Assembly (NCBI GenBank): GCA_964627995.1
Contig: CAZVLN010000002.1
Coordinates: forward strand, 97,154-161,153
Direction: 5' to 3'
From: JAWLFI01 sp964627995
GTDB taxonomy: Bacteria > Bacteroidota > Bacteroidia > Chitinophagales > Saprospiraceae
DNA: 64,000 nt
In this document: piece after piece, positions 1-9,966 of the stretch
How positions within the stretch are numbered: the stretch's first letter is position 1
Layout: the number at the start of each line of letters is the position of its first letter
Notes under the pieces: generated by a model
What the model was told of the DNA's origin: nothing
Database searches by the model: none
Seen by the model: the letters and a program-made list of their open reading frames with translations, nothing else
Made by a program: the position numbers and the translations under genes

Positions 1-1
1 G

Positions 2-1384
2 GTGGCTGAAGATATTACGAAGCAACTGAAAATGATAGAGGTTCAGGAGTTTCGGGGGTCTTTTCACAGAGAGAATCTAAAATTTATCGTGATTAAAGAT
101 AGTTTTGAGAACGATCGGCTATTACAGGTGGTGCAGGGTGTCAAAGGAACACAAATTATATATACTCAATCGCGCTTCCGAACAGCGGAAATAGCTCGGT
201 TTTTGCAGCAGCGAGGATTGAAGGCCTTGTATTATCATGGCGGTCTGAGTGGGAAAGATCGCGCCGAACGCCAACAGAAATGGTTGGAGGATGAGGCTTC
301 TATAATGGTGGCTACAAACGCTTTTGGAATGGGAGTAGATAAATCTAATGTGCGTGCGGTCATTCATATGGATATCCCATTCAGTCCTGAAGCTTACTAT
401 CAAGAGGCCGGGCGGGCCGGGCGAGATGGTCAACCTTCTTTTGCCGTTCTGATTTACGATGATAGCTCTATCCAGCGTATAGAAGATAGGTTGAATCAAA
501 TGTATCCCGACATCCAATTCATAAAGGATGTGATGCGTGCGCTTTTTTCGTGGAGTAAATTAGCTATAGGCGCAGGACAGTATTCAAGTCTTGAATTTGA
601 CATTATTCAGTTCAGTAGGACGAATGATTGGAAACCCATGCGCGTTTTTCACGCGATGCGTCAATTGGAACTCAGCGGCTGGATTGAACTATCAAATGGG
701 CTTTCTAGCCCTTCGCGTTTGCGTATGAAAACGGATCGTGAGGATTTATATCGTATGCAATTAGCGGATCCTCAATTTGATGTCTTTATCAAACATCTGT
801 TGCGCTCATACGAAGGTTTATTTATTGATTATGTTCGCATTCGGGAGCGAGATATGGCTCGGCAACTCGAAATCAGCACAGATGAAGTTAAATCTTACCT
901 AGTAAGACTAGATAAAAGAGAAGTTATTGATTTTATTCCGGCTCAAAGTGGCGAGCGGATCACGTTTTTACAAAGTCGTCCGCCTTCTGGGGATATTTAC
1001 ATCAATGCGGAAACGCTTAATGCAAATAAAAAGCGGGCAAAGAAGCGCTGGGGAGCAATGAAGGCTTATATTCAGGCGGAGGAGTGCAGAACACATATTC
1101 TGCTCAATTATTTTGGGGAGTCTATGAAGGAAAACTGTGGAGCCTGCGATATTTGCCTGGGAAGCCGCCTGGAGCGGTTTGCAGACCCGGAGAAAAAGGT
1201 AGCGATTATTAAGGATATTCAAACGAAACTGGCAATACACGATTCTCTGTCGATTAGAAAATGGACTTATCAATATCCTGTAGTGTATAAAAGACGGTTG
1301 TTACAAGTTTTGTCTGAACTAGAGTCTGAAGGGAAAGTGAAAATAAATTCCAAATTTGAAATGGAATGGGTAGATGAAGAGTAA
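2..1384 (+). CDS. recQ: ATP-dependent DNA helicase RecQ, 5'-truncated by window edge
   Basis: This is the C-terminal 460 residues of a RecQ-family 3'-5' DNA helicase used in recombination and fork repair. Helicase domain 2 is visible: motif V around residues 101-122 (ATNAFGMGVDK) and motif VI around 132-143 (QEAGRAGRDG). The RecQ zinc-binding site follows, with cysteines at about 362, 379, 382 and 385 (CGACDIC spacing), then a winged-helix-like C-terminus. Helicase domain 1, with the Walker A and DEAH motifs, is missing. The frame is open to base 2, so the GTG there is probably an internal valine and the gene starts outside the window. The stop overlaps the next gene by 11 bp, which suggests co-transcription. 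Family identification is firm. Confidence 0.95.
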   Translation: MAEDITKQLKMIEVQEFRGSFHRENLKFIVIKDSFENDRLLQVVQGVKGTQIIYTQSRFRTAEIARFLQQRGLKALYYHGGLSGKDRAERQQKWLEDEASIMVATNAFGMGVDKSNVRAVIHMDIPFSPEAYYQEAGRAGRDGQPSFAVLIYDDSSIQRIEDRLNQMYPDIQFIKDVMRALFSWSKLAIGAGQYSSLEFDIIQFSRTNDWKPMRVFHAMRQLELSGWIELSNGLSSPSRLRMKTDREDLYRMQLADPQFDVFIKHLLRSYEGLFIDYVRIRERDMARQLEISTDEVKSYLVRLDKREVIDFIPAQSGERITFLQSRPPSGDIYINAETLNANKKRAKKRWGAMKAYIQAEECRTHILLNYFGESMKENCGACDICLGSRLERFADPEKKVAIIKDIQTKLAIHDSLSIRKWTYQYPVVYKRRLLQVLSELESEGKVKINSKFEMEWVDEE

Positions 1385-2489
1385 AATAAAGGATAAGAGA
1401 ATATTGCTTTTAGTCAGCACTGACATCACATTTGATCAGCGCGTGCACCGCACAGCTAAAACCCTAGCCGACTTAGGTGCCAATGTATCCATTATCGGCC
1501 GCCAGCTTTCAGGTTCAGTACAATTGGATTGGGATGGTATTGATACGGAGCGTATTTCGCTTTCTTTTCAGTCTGGGCCAGGCATGTACTTTATGATGAA
1601 TAAAAAAATGGTAGATGTAGCAGGTAAAGGACCCTGGGATATTGTAGTAAGTAATGATTTTGATACGTTGCTGGCTGGCTATCGCATATCGAGGAAGCAT
1701 AGTTCAGCATGGATTTTAGATTCACACGAACACTTTATAGAGGTTCCGGAACTGAGAGGCCGGCCCTTCAAGCGATATGCATGGCATGCCTTGGGGTTAT
1801 GGGCTACAAACCGATTAGATGCTGCTTATACCGTTTCTGATTCTTTAGCTCGTATTTTATCCTCTACCTACAACATTGATTTTTCAGTCATTGAAAACCG
1901 ACCTTTGTTGCGTTCTAATGATACTGAGGTGACTACGCAGACCCGACTACTCTTTTATCAGGGCGCTTTAAACAGGGGGCGAGGTCTTGAAAATGCCATT
2001 ATAGCCATGCGTGGCATGCCCAATTATAAGCTTCAGATAGCAGGGGATGGTGACATCAAGGATGAACTTGCAGCCATAATCCGTAGATACCACCTTTCGG
2101 ATAGAGTAGAATTATTGGGTCGTATTTCTCCCGATGAGTTGGACAAGTTTACTGCGCAGGCCTGGTTGGGACTTAATTTGCTTGAGGGAAATAGTCTAAA
2201 CTATTACTATTCTTTGGCTAATAAATTCTTTGACTACGCGCAGTGGGGTGTTCCTTCTATTAATCCCGCATTTCCAGAGTATATCAAGTATCACAAAAAA
2301 TTTGGAGGGTGTTTACTATTGGAGGACCAATCTTCAAAGTCTTTACAGTCTAAAATTTTTGAGTTGGAGGATGACCCCAAGGCATATGATCAATTGAAAG
2401 CGGGTGCTTTAGAAATGAAAAATCATTGTCACTGGGATACGCAAACCCAGAAGTTGGAGAGAATTTATTCAGATGTTTTGGAAGAGTAG
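1374..2489 (+). CDS. Glycosyltransferase, GT-B fold (family 4-like)
   Basis: A 371-residue protein with the two-domain layout of GT-B glycosyltransferases. The N-terminal part (LLVSTDITFDQRVHRTA) matches the acceptor domain of family 1/4-type enzymes. The C-terminal part carries the nucleotide-sugar side: LLFYQGALNRGRGLENAI near residue 192, GDGDIKDEL near 224, and the ELLGRISPDEL stretch near 246. No signal peptide or membrane segment is seen, so it is probably cytosolic or peripheral. It likely adds a sugar to a surface polysaccharide or lipid, but donor and acceptor cannot be read from sequence. The ATG overlaps the recQ stop region by 11 bp. It is convergent with the peptidase gene, with only two bases between. 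Confidence 0.85.
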   Translation: MKSKIKDKRILLLVSTDITFDQRVHRTAKTLADLGANVSIIGRQLSGSVQLDWDGIDTERISLSFQSGPGMYFMMNKKMVDVAGKGPWDIVVSNDFDTLLAGYRISRKHSSAWILDSHEHFIEVPELRGRPFKRYAWHALGLWATNRLDAAYTVSDSLARILSSTYNIDFSVIENRPLLRSNDTEVTTQTRLLFYQGALNRGRGLENAIIAMRGMPNYKLQIAGDGDIKDELAAIIRRYHLSDRVELLGRISPDELDKFTAQAWLGLNLLEGNSLNYYYSLANKFFDYAQWGVPSINPAFPEYIKYHKKFGGCLLLEDQSSKSLQSKIFELEDDPKAYDQLKAGALEMKNHCHWDTQTQKLERIYSDVLEE

Positions 2490-2491
2490 CC

Positions 2492-4633
2492 TCACTCAAC
2501 TTTATTCACTAAATCCAATAGAAAGGCATATTCCATAGCCGTATCCTTATACCGTTCATATCTTCCAGATGCACCGCCATGGCCCGTTTCCATATTTGTG
2601 TATAAAAGGATAGGAGCATCCCCGGTTTGATGATCTCGGAGTCGGGCGACCCATTTGGCAGGTTCCCAGTATTGAACCTGTGAATCGTGAAAGCCAGTCG
2701 TGGCTAATATGGCAGGATAATTTTTGGCGTCAACATTATCATAGGGCGAATATGATTTGATATAGTCATAGGACTCTTTCTCGTTGGGATTACCCCACTC
2801 ATCATATTCTCCGGTGGTTAGCGGTATGGTTTCATCCAACATGGTAGTCAAGACATCCACAAACGGAACAGCTGCAACTACACCTCTAAACAGTTCAGGG
2901 CGCATATTGACTATCGCTCCCATCAAGAGACCGCCCGCGCTTCCGCCCATAGCCAGGAGTTGGTCCGGAGTTGTTTGCTTGCTTTCAACAAAAAAGGAGG
3001 CAACATCAATAAAGTCTTGAAAAGTATTCTTCTTATTCATCATCTTGCCACCTTCATACCACTTTCTTCCCATTTCCTCTCCTCCTCTAATATGAGCAAT
3101 AGCAAACATTACTCCACGGTCCAACAGGCTTAAGCGCACGTGAGAGAAGTAGGGATCTATAGAGTAGCCGTAAGAACCATAGCCGTATAACAAAAGCGGT
3201 TGGCTCTTAGTGCGGTCTAAATCTTTGTGATACACCAGCGATACGGGGACCTCTTCTCCATCTCGCGCGGTAACAATTATTCGCTTAGAATCATAATTCT
3301 CTTTCGAAAATCCACCCTGAACTTGTTGCTCTTTTATTCGCTTGATTTCTCCTGAATCAACATGGTAATCCAATGAACTCATTGGCGTAGTCATCGACGT
3401 ATACTGAACCCGAATGATTCGGCTGCCGCTTTCTTCATTAACCCCAAGGTAGCTGGTGTAAGCATCTTCTTCAAAATCGATGTAGTAAGGTTTTTCTTCC
3501 CAGTCATACAAAGCAATTTTAGAAATTCCGTCAACGCGCTCGGATACGGCGATGCCACCTTGAAATAACTCGATATCCTGAATAAGGATATCATCTCGAT
3601 GCGCAATTTTTTCATTCCAATATTTTTTTCGGGTCTTTTCTAGCCCACAAGTCATTAATCGGAAATTCTCAGCCTCCCAATTGGTAAGGATGTAAAAACT
3701 ATCTGCCAAATGATCAATATCGTATTCCATTCCTCGCTCGCGCGGATGAAATATTTTAGGCTCCAGATTAGGTTGGTCGGCGGGCACTAACCGATATTCC
3801 GAGGTTTTTGTGGCGGAGGAGGCAATGAAAATATAGTCGTTTGATTTTGATTTATCAACATAGCACACAAAAGTGGGATCAGCTTCTTCGTATACCAAGG
3901 TTATAGACTCTGGTTGATTTATCTGCTGCCGCCATATTTGAAAAGGGCGCAAAGTGGCATCTTTCCTACTGAAGAAGACCGTTTGACTGTCATTGGCCCA
4001 CTCCGCTCTTCCTGTTGTGTTTTTTATAGTCGTTTCTAGGGTTTCACCTGTTTTAAGATTCTTAAAGTATATGGTATAAATCCTGCGACTTAGTGTATCC
4101 ACGCCATACGCTAACCACTGATTATCTGGACTTACAGATAGACCTGACACCTGATAATACGAATAGCCTTCTGCCAACTTATTTACATCAAGCATTATTT
4201 CTTCCTCGGAATCTACGGTGCCTTTTTTTCGGGCGTAGATAGGATGCTCAAATGCTTCTTCATATCGCACATAATAATAGTATCCATTCTTCAGGTATGG
4301 AGCGGAAGAATCATTGGGAGCTATTCTTGATTTTATTTCTTCAAACAACTTCTCTTCAAATGGCTTGAGATGAGCTGTTACTTGGTTCAAGTATTTATTT
4401 TCTGCTTCTAAATGAGCTATGACTGCCGAATCCTTTCGTTTATTTAACCAGTAATACGGATCGTTTCGCTCATCTCCATGCTTGATTAAGAGAGTATCCT
4501 TTTGAGCAGCTTGTGGTGCAGAAAACGATTTTGAGGCATCCATTATAGTCATAGGTTCTTTTTGCGGTCTATCACATTGATAAAATAGTACGAGTGAACA
4601 AATAATTCCAATTAGCCTAATATTGCGTACCAT
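2492..4633 (-). CDS. S9 family serine peptidase (oligopeptidase B / prolyl oligopeptidase type), lipoprotein
   Basis: A 713-residue serine peptidase with an N-terminal seven-bladed propeller and a C-terminal alpha/beta hydrolase domain. The nucleophile lies in GGSAGG (Ser about 565), with the acid in GFHDSQV (Asp about 650) and the base in ETGHGG (His about 685). WLNKRKDS and ENKYLNQ near the N-terminus are typical of the oligopeptidase B branch. It starts with a hydrophobic stretch ending in a Cys (VLFYQC, about 20), which fits a lipoprotein signal, so it probably acts in the periplasm or at the outer membrane on short peptides. Exact specificity (basic or proline) is not certain. The upstream 115 bp are shared with the divergent MATE gene. 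Confidence 0.92.
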   Translation of the reverse strand: MVRNIRLIGIICSLVLFYQCDRPQKEPMTIMDASKSFSAPQAAQKDTLLIKHGDERNDPYYWLNKRKDSAVIAHLEAENKYLNQVTAHLKPFEEKLFEEIKSRIAPNDSSAPYLKNGYYYYVRYEEAFEHPIYARKKGTVDSEEEIMLDVNKLAEGYSYYQVSGLSVSPDNQWLAYGVDTLSRRIYTIYFKNLKTGETLETTIKNTTGRAEWANDSQTVFFSRKDATLRPFQIWRQQINQPESITLVYEEADPTFVCYVDKSKSNDYIFIASSATKTSEYRLVPADQPNLEPKIFHPRERGMEYDIDHLADSFYILTNWEAENFRLMTCGLEKTRKKYWNEKIAHRDDILIQDIELFQGGIAVSERVDGISKIALYDWEEKPYYIDFEEDAYTSYLGVNEESGSRIIRVQYTSMTTPMSSLDYHVDSGEIKRIKEQQVQGGFSKENYDSKRIIVTARDGEEVPVSLVYHKDLDRTKSQPLLLYGYGSYGYSIDPYFSHVRLSLLDRGVMFAIAHIRGGEEMGRKWYEGGKMMNKKNTFQDFIDVASFFVESKQTTPDQLLAMGGSAGGLLMGAIVNMRPELFRGVVAAVPFVDVLTTMLDETIPLTTGEYDEWGNPNEKESYDYIKSYSPYDNVDAKNYPAILATTGFHDSQVQYWEPAKWVARLRDHQTGDAPILLYTNMETGHGGASGRYERYKDTAMEYAFLLDLVNKVE

Positions 4634-4748
4634 ATTATCTTAAATTTCAAACGAATATAGATAATTTATTACAGGTACACTTAAGGCAATTATTTTCTTT
4701 GACGCTGAGAAATTTTATCTCAATAATTATTGGGATATTTGCCTGCAG

Positions 4749-6086
4749 ATGGAAAAATTGCCTTCGTATAAATATATCTTCAACCTCTCCTTTCCAATTA
4801 TGTTGGGGAGCGCGGCACAAAATTTAATTGCGCTAACTGATTCGCTATTTTTGTACCACTTTTCAGATGTTGATTTTGCTGCTATTGGTTTGGTAAGCGT
4901 GTTTTACCTAACGGTAAATGCGATCGGATTTGGATTCTCTAAGGGTGGACAAATTATGATAGCTCGCAGGTTTGGTGAGCAGAGTTATCAATTGCTTGGG
5001 AAGACCTTTCGCATGCTTTTTTTCTTTGAAATAGTTCTCGCTATTATCATGTTTTTATTTCTATGGTACGGTACGCCATGGTTGTTCAGCTTAATTATTC
5101 AGTCCTCCGAAGTTTACGACCGTTGTTTAGAGTATCTTGTTCACAGATCCTGGGGCGTGTTTTTTGCCTACGCCGGTCTCTGTATGATGGCTTTGTACAT
5201 GGGTATTTCGAGGTCTCGCTTTATCATTCTGAATACTGTAGTCTTAGCCGTTGTCAATATATTCTTAGACTACGTGCTCATTTTTGGATATTGGGGATTT
5301 CCGGAATGGGGCATTAAAGGAGCTGGCCTGGCCAGTAGTTCAGCAGAAGTCGTCGCTGTTGCACTTTTTTTTATTTATGCCTTATTTGATAAAAAACTGA
5401 AACCCATGGAACTGTGGGTATGGGGACAAGTTCAGTGGAATTTGTTGAGCACGATGCTTAAAACATCGTTTCCCATAGTTATCCAGTACGCTGTCGGTGT
5501 AGGGAGCTGGTTTGTTTTTTTTCTACTCATAGAAAAGATGGGAGAGGAGCCGCTCGCAATTACTAATTTAGGACGCATTGTATACTTAGGATTAAGTATC
5601 CCCTGTTGGGGTTTTGCATCAGGCGTGAATACTTTGGTAAGTAATGCAATTGGAAGAGGACAATCAGGCTTAGTACTTCCAATCATTCAACGGACAGCGT
5701 GGTTTTCGTTTCTATTTACGCTGGCTATTTCTATTCCCGTTGTGATTCTACCTCAGTATCTTTTATATCCGCTTTTTGGAAGAGCAGACATGGCCCTTTT
5801 CGTAGCTGCCCAGCCAGTGTTTTATGTGATTCTTTTAATTTTAATGACATTTTCTGTGGCTAGTATTTATTTCAATGGCTTAAGTGGTACAGGCGCTACT
5901 CTCTTTGCTTTAAAAATGCAGTCTTTTACTGCTATATTTTATGTGGGTATCTTGTTTCTAGCCATCCTTTTTTGGGGTATTTCTCTTCCATGGGCATGGA
6001 GTTTAGAGATATTATATTGGGTGCTTATTTTTGTATTTTCATTCTATTATCTCAGAACAGAGAAATGGAAATCTGTCGTGATTTAA
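4749..6086 (+). CDS. MATE family multidrug/cation efflux transporter
   Basis: A 445-residue polytopic inner-membrane protein with about twelve hydrophobic segments arranged as two pseudo-symmetric halves, as in MATE (NorM/DinF) antiporters. The N-terminal half opens with SFPIMLGSAAQNLIALTDSLFL, the usual first-helix pattern, and the second half repeats it around SFPIVIQYAVGVGSW near residue 240. Such proteins export cationic drugs or metabolites in exchange for H+ or Na+. The substrate cannot be predicted. It is monocistronic, divergent from the peptidase gene, and followed by smc after 133 bp. Confidence 0.9.
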   Translation: MEKLPSYKYIFNLSFPIMLGSAAQNLIALTDSLFLYHFSDVDFAAIGLVSVFYLTVNAIGFGFSKGGQIMIARRFGEQSYQLLGKTFRMLFFFEIVLAIIMFLFLWYGTPWLFSLIIQSSEVYDRCLEYLVHRSWGVFFAYAGLCMMALYMGISRSRFIILNTVVLAVVNIFLDYVLIFGYWGFPEWGIKGAGLASSSAEVVAVALFFIYALFDKKLKPMELWVWGQVQWNLLSTMLKTSFPIVIQYAVGVGSWFVFFLLIEKMGEEPLAITNLGRIVYLGLSIPCWGFASGVNTLVSNAIGRGQSGLVLPIIQRTAWFSFLFTLAISIPVVILPQYLLYPLFGRADMALFVAAQPVFYVILLILMTFSVASIYFNGLSGTGATLFALKMQSFTAIFYVGILFLAILFWGISLPWAWSLEILYWVLIFVFSFYYLRTEKWKSVVI

Positions 6087-6205
6087 TTTCGTTTTGTTTT
6101 CTTGATCGTTTATTTGAAACTAAAATTCAAAAATAGTCTTGCTGAAATAGGATAAGGTATTCTTTAGCTGGTTTCTATTCTGCCTCACTATAATTTGACT
6201 TTTTC

Positions 6206-6213
6206 TATCTTTG
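6206..6213 (+). promoter_or_regulatory. Bacteroidota -7 promoter element for smc
   Basis: TATCTTTG matches the Bacteroidota sigma-ABfr -7 consensus TAnnTTTG exactly. It ends only 6 bases before the smc ATG, so transcription would begin at or next to the start codon and give a leaderless or nearly leaderless mRNA. No clear -33 TTG was found at the usual spacing. Confidence 0.45.
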
Positions 6214-6219
6214 TCAGCT

Positions 6220-9200
6220 ATGAAACTTCTCCGCCTCGAAATGAAAGGATTTAAAAGTTTTGCACGGGAAACCGTCATACATTTTAATGAACGAATAACA
6301 GGCGTAGTAGGACCAAATGGATCGGGAAAGTCTAATGTAGTCGATGCGATTCGCTGGGTCTTGGGTGAGCAAAGGTCTTCAGAGCTTCGACTCGAACAGA
6401 TGGGTGATGTTCTTTTTAATGGAACAAAAAGACGGAAACCAGCCCCGGTAGCGCGTGCATCTATCACCTTTGAGAATGATAAAGGGCTCATTAAATCTGA
6501 GTATAGTGAATTGACAATTACTCGTATTCTAAATCGTTCGGGAGATAGCGAATATCGACTTAACGATGTAACCTGCAGACTTAAAGATATCCGGTCTGTG
6601 TTGCTGGATACGGGCATTGGAAGTAATTCCTACGCCATCATTGCATTGGGCATGGTCGATGATATTCTCAGTGACAAAGATCAGGCGCGACGAAAGATGT
6701 TTGAACAGGCTGCCGGGATTTCAAAATATAAATCGCGCAAACGCGAAACGCTTAATAAGTTAAAACTTACAAACGCCGACCTGGATCGCGTAGAGGACCT
6801 ACTGCACGAATTGGAAAACACCCTAAAACAGCTCAAAAGGCAAGCAAAAAGAGCCGAAAAGTATCTGACCCTAAAAGATAAGTATAGATCTTACAGTATT
6901 GATTTAGCCATTTTCCATTCTAGCCAAACTCGTGATGATTTTGTATCGATTAAAAGGGAACTAGTGGAGATTGAAACTGCCGCTAGCCAACTCTCAGCTC
7001 AAATTGGCACTAAAGAAGCTGAAGTAGAAAGCAAAAAAAAGCAGAACCTCCAAAAAGAAAGTTCAGTTAATCAAAATCAACGTGACCTTTCCGGGGTCGT
7101 TCGAGAAATTCAATCCCTTGAAAATAAGCGGGATATCACGCGACAAAGCATATCCTATGGGCAACAGTCGGTAAAAAGACTTTCCGGTCAAATCGACGAT
7201 AATGAACAGAAGATTCAATCACTATCTCAAACGATATCTGGATTGGAATCTAAACTAAAAGAAGAAAACGTCCATTTAGATCAGCGAAAAGAAATTCTTT
7301 CAGACTTAAAACACAAAAAGGAGGAAAGCAAGAAATCCTATCAAGAAATAAAGTCTGGCCGTAATACTCGAATCAAAAAGCTGCAGGATATTCAACAACG
7401 CGAATATGACTGGAGACAGAAATTAGCAGTTTTAGAATCTCGAATGCAAGATGCCGTTAGCCAATGGAATCGCCTTCAGGAACAACGTCTAGGTCAGAAA
7501 ACTCAAAGGGAAGAATTACAAACGAATTTCCAGCAACAAGAAAAGCGGGTGGGTCAGTTGGCTAGCACCTTGAATCAGCTTCAAAAAAGTGAGGAAGAGC
7601 GAAAGGAAATCGCCGAAAAGATCCAACTTCAAAAATCAAAAAAGGAAAAGGAAGCGCAAGAATTAGAGCGGAAATATGATGCCTTGCAAAACGAGTTTCA
7701 ATTACTCAAAAACCTGGTAGAAAAACTGGAGGGCTTTCCCGAATCTACAAAATACTTGATCCGGTCTAAGAAATGGGAAAAGCCCGCTGCACTTTTCTCC
7801 GATGTGCTTATCTGCCCGGCCGAATACCGAGCTGCACTGGAAAACTATTTGGAAAACTATTTGAGTCACTTTATTGTCAATGACCGAGAAGATGCACTCA
7901 AAGGCATTCAATTACTAAAAGAGACCCAAAAAGGTAAAGCGAGATTCCTTTTAAATGAACCTCAACAATTATTGGAAAAGTCTCAAAATATTGCTCAAGC
8001 AATTCCAGCTCAGGACGTTGTCGAAACAGACTCTCTGTATGAATCCCTTATAAACCTATTACTTAAGGGGGTTTATATCGTAGATGAAGAAGCTGTTGCT
8101 TTTCAGTTGGCAGAAGAACATCCAGAGTTCACCTTTCTCGTTTCCGATGGTAGTGCTGCTTTTCAAAAGGCCCTAATGAGTGGTGGGTCCTCGGGTTTGT
8201 TTGAAGGCAAACGACTTGGTCGAAAGAAAAACCTAAAGAGAGTTGAAAAGGAAATCAAGGATTTGAAAACTATACTTGAAGAAAAAGCACAATCAATCCA
8301 AGATTTAGAAAAAGAATGGGACGGAATAAAAAGCGAGGATAAAGAAGAAGAAATCCAGCATATTCAATTCAAGCTTGCTGAGGCCAAAAGCGAATACGAA
8401 AAGCTGGATTATCAGATAAATAATATTGAGTCCTCCCTTAGCGATATTCATGGGCAGAGCAAAAAACTCGAGGAAACCCAAACTCAAATTAAAAAGGAGA
8501 TAGCACAGATTGAGAATCAATGGTCAGACCTCAAAGTGCAAAAACGCGAATTTGAAACTAAAGTAGAACAAACGGATTCCATTTATGAAGAGCAGGGACT
8601 AGCTTTTTCAGAGCTGTCTCAACAGTATAATGAAGCGCAAATTAGCGCTATTCAGCAAGAAAATAGATGTACCCAGTTGGCAAAAGATCTCGAATACCAA
8701 AAGTCGAGAAAAGAAGATCTTTTCACCCTTCTTACACAGCATAAAAACGAGATCAGAGAGCTGGAGGAGGAGCAAAAAAGAAATACCCAAACAGAAGAAC
8801 AGGTCCGTGAAAGACTAGCTAAACTTTATCAAAAAAAGGAAGAAAAAAGCAAATCCCTAAATGTTGTTGAGCGCATTTATTTTGAAGAGCGCAATGAAAT
8901 TTCCGAATTAGAGAAAGAAGTGAAAGCCTTGCATCAGATGCAGCGGCAAAAACAAGAATTTCTCCAATCCCTTAAAGACAGGCATGCAGAGACGAAAATG
9001 AAACTTCACGGGATATCTGAACGCTTAAAAGTAGAATTTGATATTTCCATCAATCAAATCATTGATCAATCTCCCGATTTTGAGGGGTCGCACGAGGAGC
9101 TGGAATCTGAAGTGCAAAAGGTAAAAGAAAAATTACAACGATTTGGCGATGTTAATCCCATGGCCGTCGAAGCTTATAAAGAGACCAACGAGCGATACGA

Positions 9201-9786
9201 ACTGATGCTGGGCCAGAAGAATGATATTCTCGAGGCCCAAAAGAAATTGGAAACTACAATTCAGGAGATCGAAACACAGGCTACCCGGCAATTTATGGAT
9301 GCCTTTGAAAAAATTAGATCTAATTTTATTGACGTGTTCCGGACTCTTTTTACAGAAGGCGATGATGCTGATTTAGTCCTGACGGATCCGGACGACCCGC
9401 TGGAATCCAATGTAGAAATCGTAGCAAAACCCAAGGGGAAGCGTCCCAAAAGTCTTTCACAATTATCGGGAGGTGAAAAGACGCTCACGGCCACAGCATT
9501 GCTATTCTCACTATATCTATTAAAACCGGCCCCGTTCTGCGTCTTTGATGAGGTAGATGCTCCCCTGGATGATGCGAATATTGAGAAATTCAATCGCATC
9601 ATCAAGCGCTTTGCTGAGCAGTCACAGTTTATAATCGTGACCCATAATAAATCCACTATGGCCGCCGTCGACATCATCTACGGTGTTTACATGAATGAGC
9701 CAGGAGTTTCGGGTTTGAGTCCCGTAGATTTTCGTCAGTTAGAACATAAATCAGTCACTGAAACACTCTCCGACTCAAATAATTAA
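6220..9786 (+). CDS. smc: Chromosome segregation protein SMC
   Basis: This is the bacterial condensin ATPase of 1188 residues, the usual size, which organises and segregates the chromosome. The N-terminal head has Walker A (GPNGSGKSN, about 32-40). Two long charged coiled-coil arms flank a hinge around residues 505-660. The C-terminal head carries the ABC signature LSQLSGGEKTL and Walker B (FCVFDEVDAPLDD). The frame extends 9 bases upstream to a TTG inside a promoter-like box, so the ATG is preferred. The ScpA/ScpB partners are not in the window. An 11-bp spacer separates the stop from the structured element at 9798-9966. Confidence 0.97.
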   Translation: MKLLRLEMKGFKSFARETVIHFNERITGVVGPNGSGKSNVVDAIRWVLGEQRSSELRLEQMGDVLFNGTKRRKPAPVARASITFENDKGLIKSEYSELTITRILNRSGDSEYRLNDVTCRLKDIRSVLLDTGIGSNSYAIIALGMVDDILSDKDQARRKMFEQAAGISKYKSRKRETLNKLKLTNADLDRVEDLLHELENTLKQLKRQAKRAEKYLTLKDKYRSYSIDLAIFHSSQTRDDFVSIKRELVEIETAASQLSAQIGTKEAEVESKKKQNLQKESSVNQNQRDLSGVVREIQSLENKRDITRQSISYGQQSVKRLSGQIDDNEQKIQSLSQTISGLESKLKEENVHLDQRKEILSDLKHKKEESKKSYQEIKSGRNTRIKKLQDIQQREYDWRQKLAVLESRMQDAVSQWNRLQEQRLGQKTQREELQTNFQQQEKRVGQLASTLNQLQKSEEERKEIAEKIQLQKSKKEKEAQELERKYDALQNEFQLLKNLVEKLEGFPESTKYLIRSKKWEKPAALFSDVLICPAEYRAALENYLENYLSHFIVNDREDALKGIQLLKETQKGKARFLLNEPQQLLEKSQNIAQAIPAQDVVETDSLYESLINLLLKGVYIVDEEAVAFQLAEEHPEFTFLVSDGSAAFQKALMSGGSSGLFEGKRLGRKKNLKRVEKEIKDLKTILEEKAQSIQDLEKEWDGIKSEDKEEEIQHIQFKLAEAKSEYEKLDYQINNIESSLSDIHGQSKKLEETQTQIKKEIAQIENQWSDLKVQKREFETKVEQTDSIYEEQGLAFSELSQQYNEAQISAIQQENRCTQLAKDLEYQKSRKEDLFTLLTQHKNEIRELEEEQKRNTQTEEQVRERLAKLYQKKEEKSKSLNVVERIYFEERNEISELEKEVKALHQMQRQKQEFLQSLKDRHAETKMKLHGISERLKVEFDISINQIIDQSPDFEGSHEELESEVQKVKEKLQRFGDVNPMAVEAYKETNERYELMLGQKNDILEAQKKLETTIQEIETQATRQFMDAFEKIRSNFIDVFRTLFTEGDDADLVLTDPDDPLESNVEIVAKPKGKRPKSLSQLSGGEKTLTATALLFSLYLLKPAPFCVFDEVDAPLDDANIEKFNRIIKRFAEQSQFIIVTHNKSTMAAVDIIYGVYMNEPGVSGLSPVDFRQLEHKSVTETLSDSNN

Positions 9787-9797
9787 TATGTTTTTAT

Positions 9798-9966
9798 GGG
9801 CGTGTCCCGGGTAGCTTATTTCGCTACCCGGGCCGGGCTATCCGTTTATAGTCATGCTGCCTTGCGCCGGCATCCGTTCGGCTGCGGTGGGTTTCCGCCG
9901 GTCACCTCCTCGCTCTACGGCTGCTAGGCGCAGGGCAGCACGCCTGCCACTTCTATCCCTCACGCA
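9798..9966 (+). repeat. Structured GC-rich intergenic element, copy A of a GGGCGT...ACGCA family
   Basis: A GC-rich island in AT-rich surroundings fills most of the 332-bp smc-thyA gap. It begins with GGGCGT and ends with ACGCA, so GCGT and ACGC can close it. A perfect 10-bp hairpin (9806-9815 with 9823-9832, loop of 7) comes first. A block GGGCCGGGCTATCC follows, then a 13-bp stem with one G.U pair (9856-9868 with 9927-9939) that encloses a smaller hairpin. Elements at 39801 and 63916 share the ends and the central block but not the variable arms. The spurious open frame inside it has no coding character. It could be a dispersed structured repeat or a stable RNA at the 3' end of smc. Confidence 0.75.

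Noticed and set aside
6120..6617. 165-codon minus-strand open frame over the start of smc
   Set aside because: It lies antisense to the conserved SMC head domain, has no family features and covers the smc promoter region; a shadow frame.
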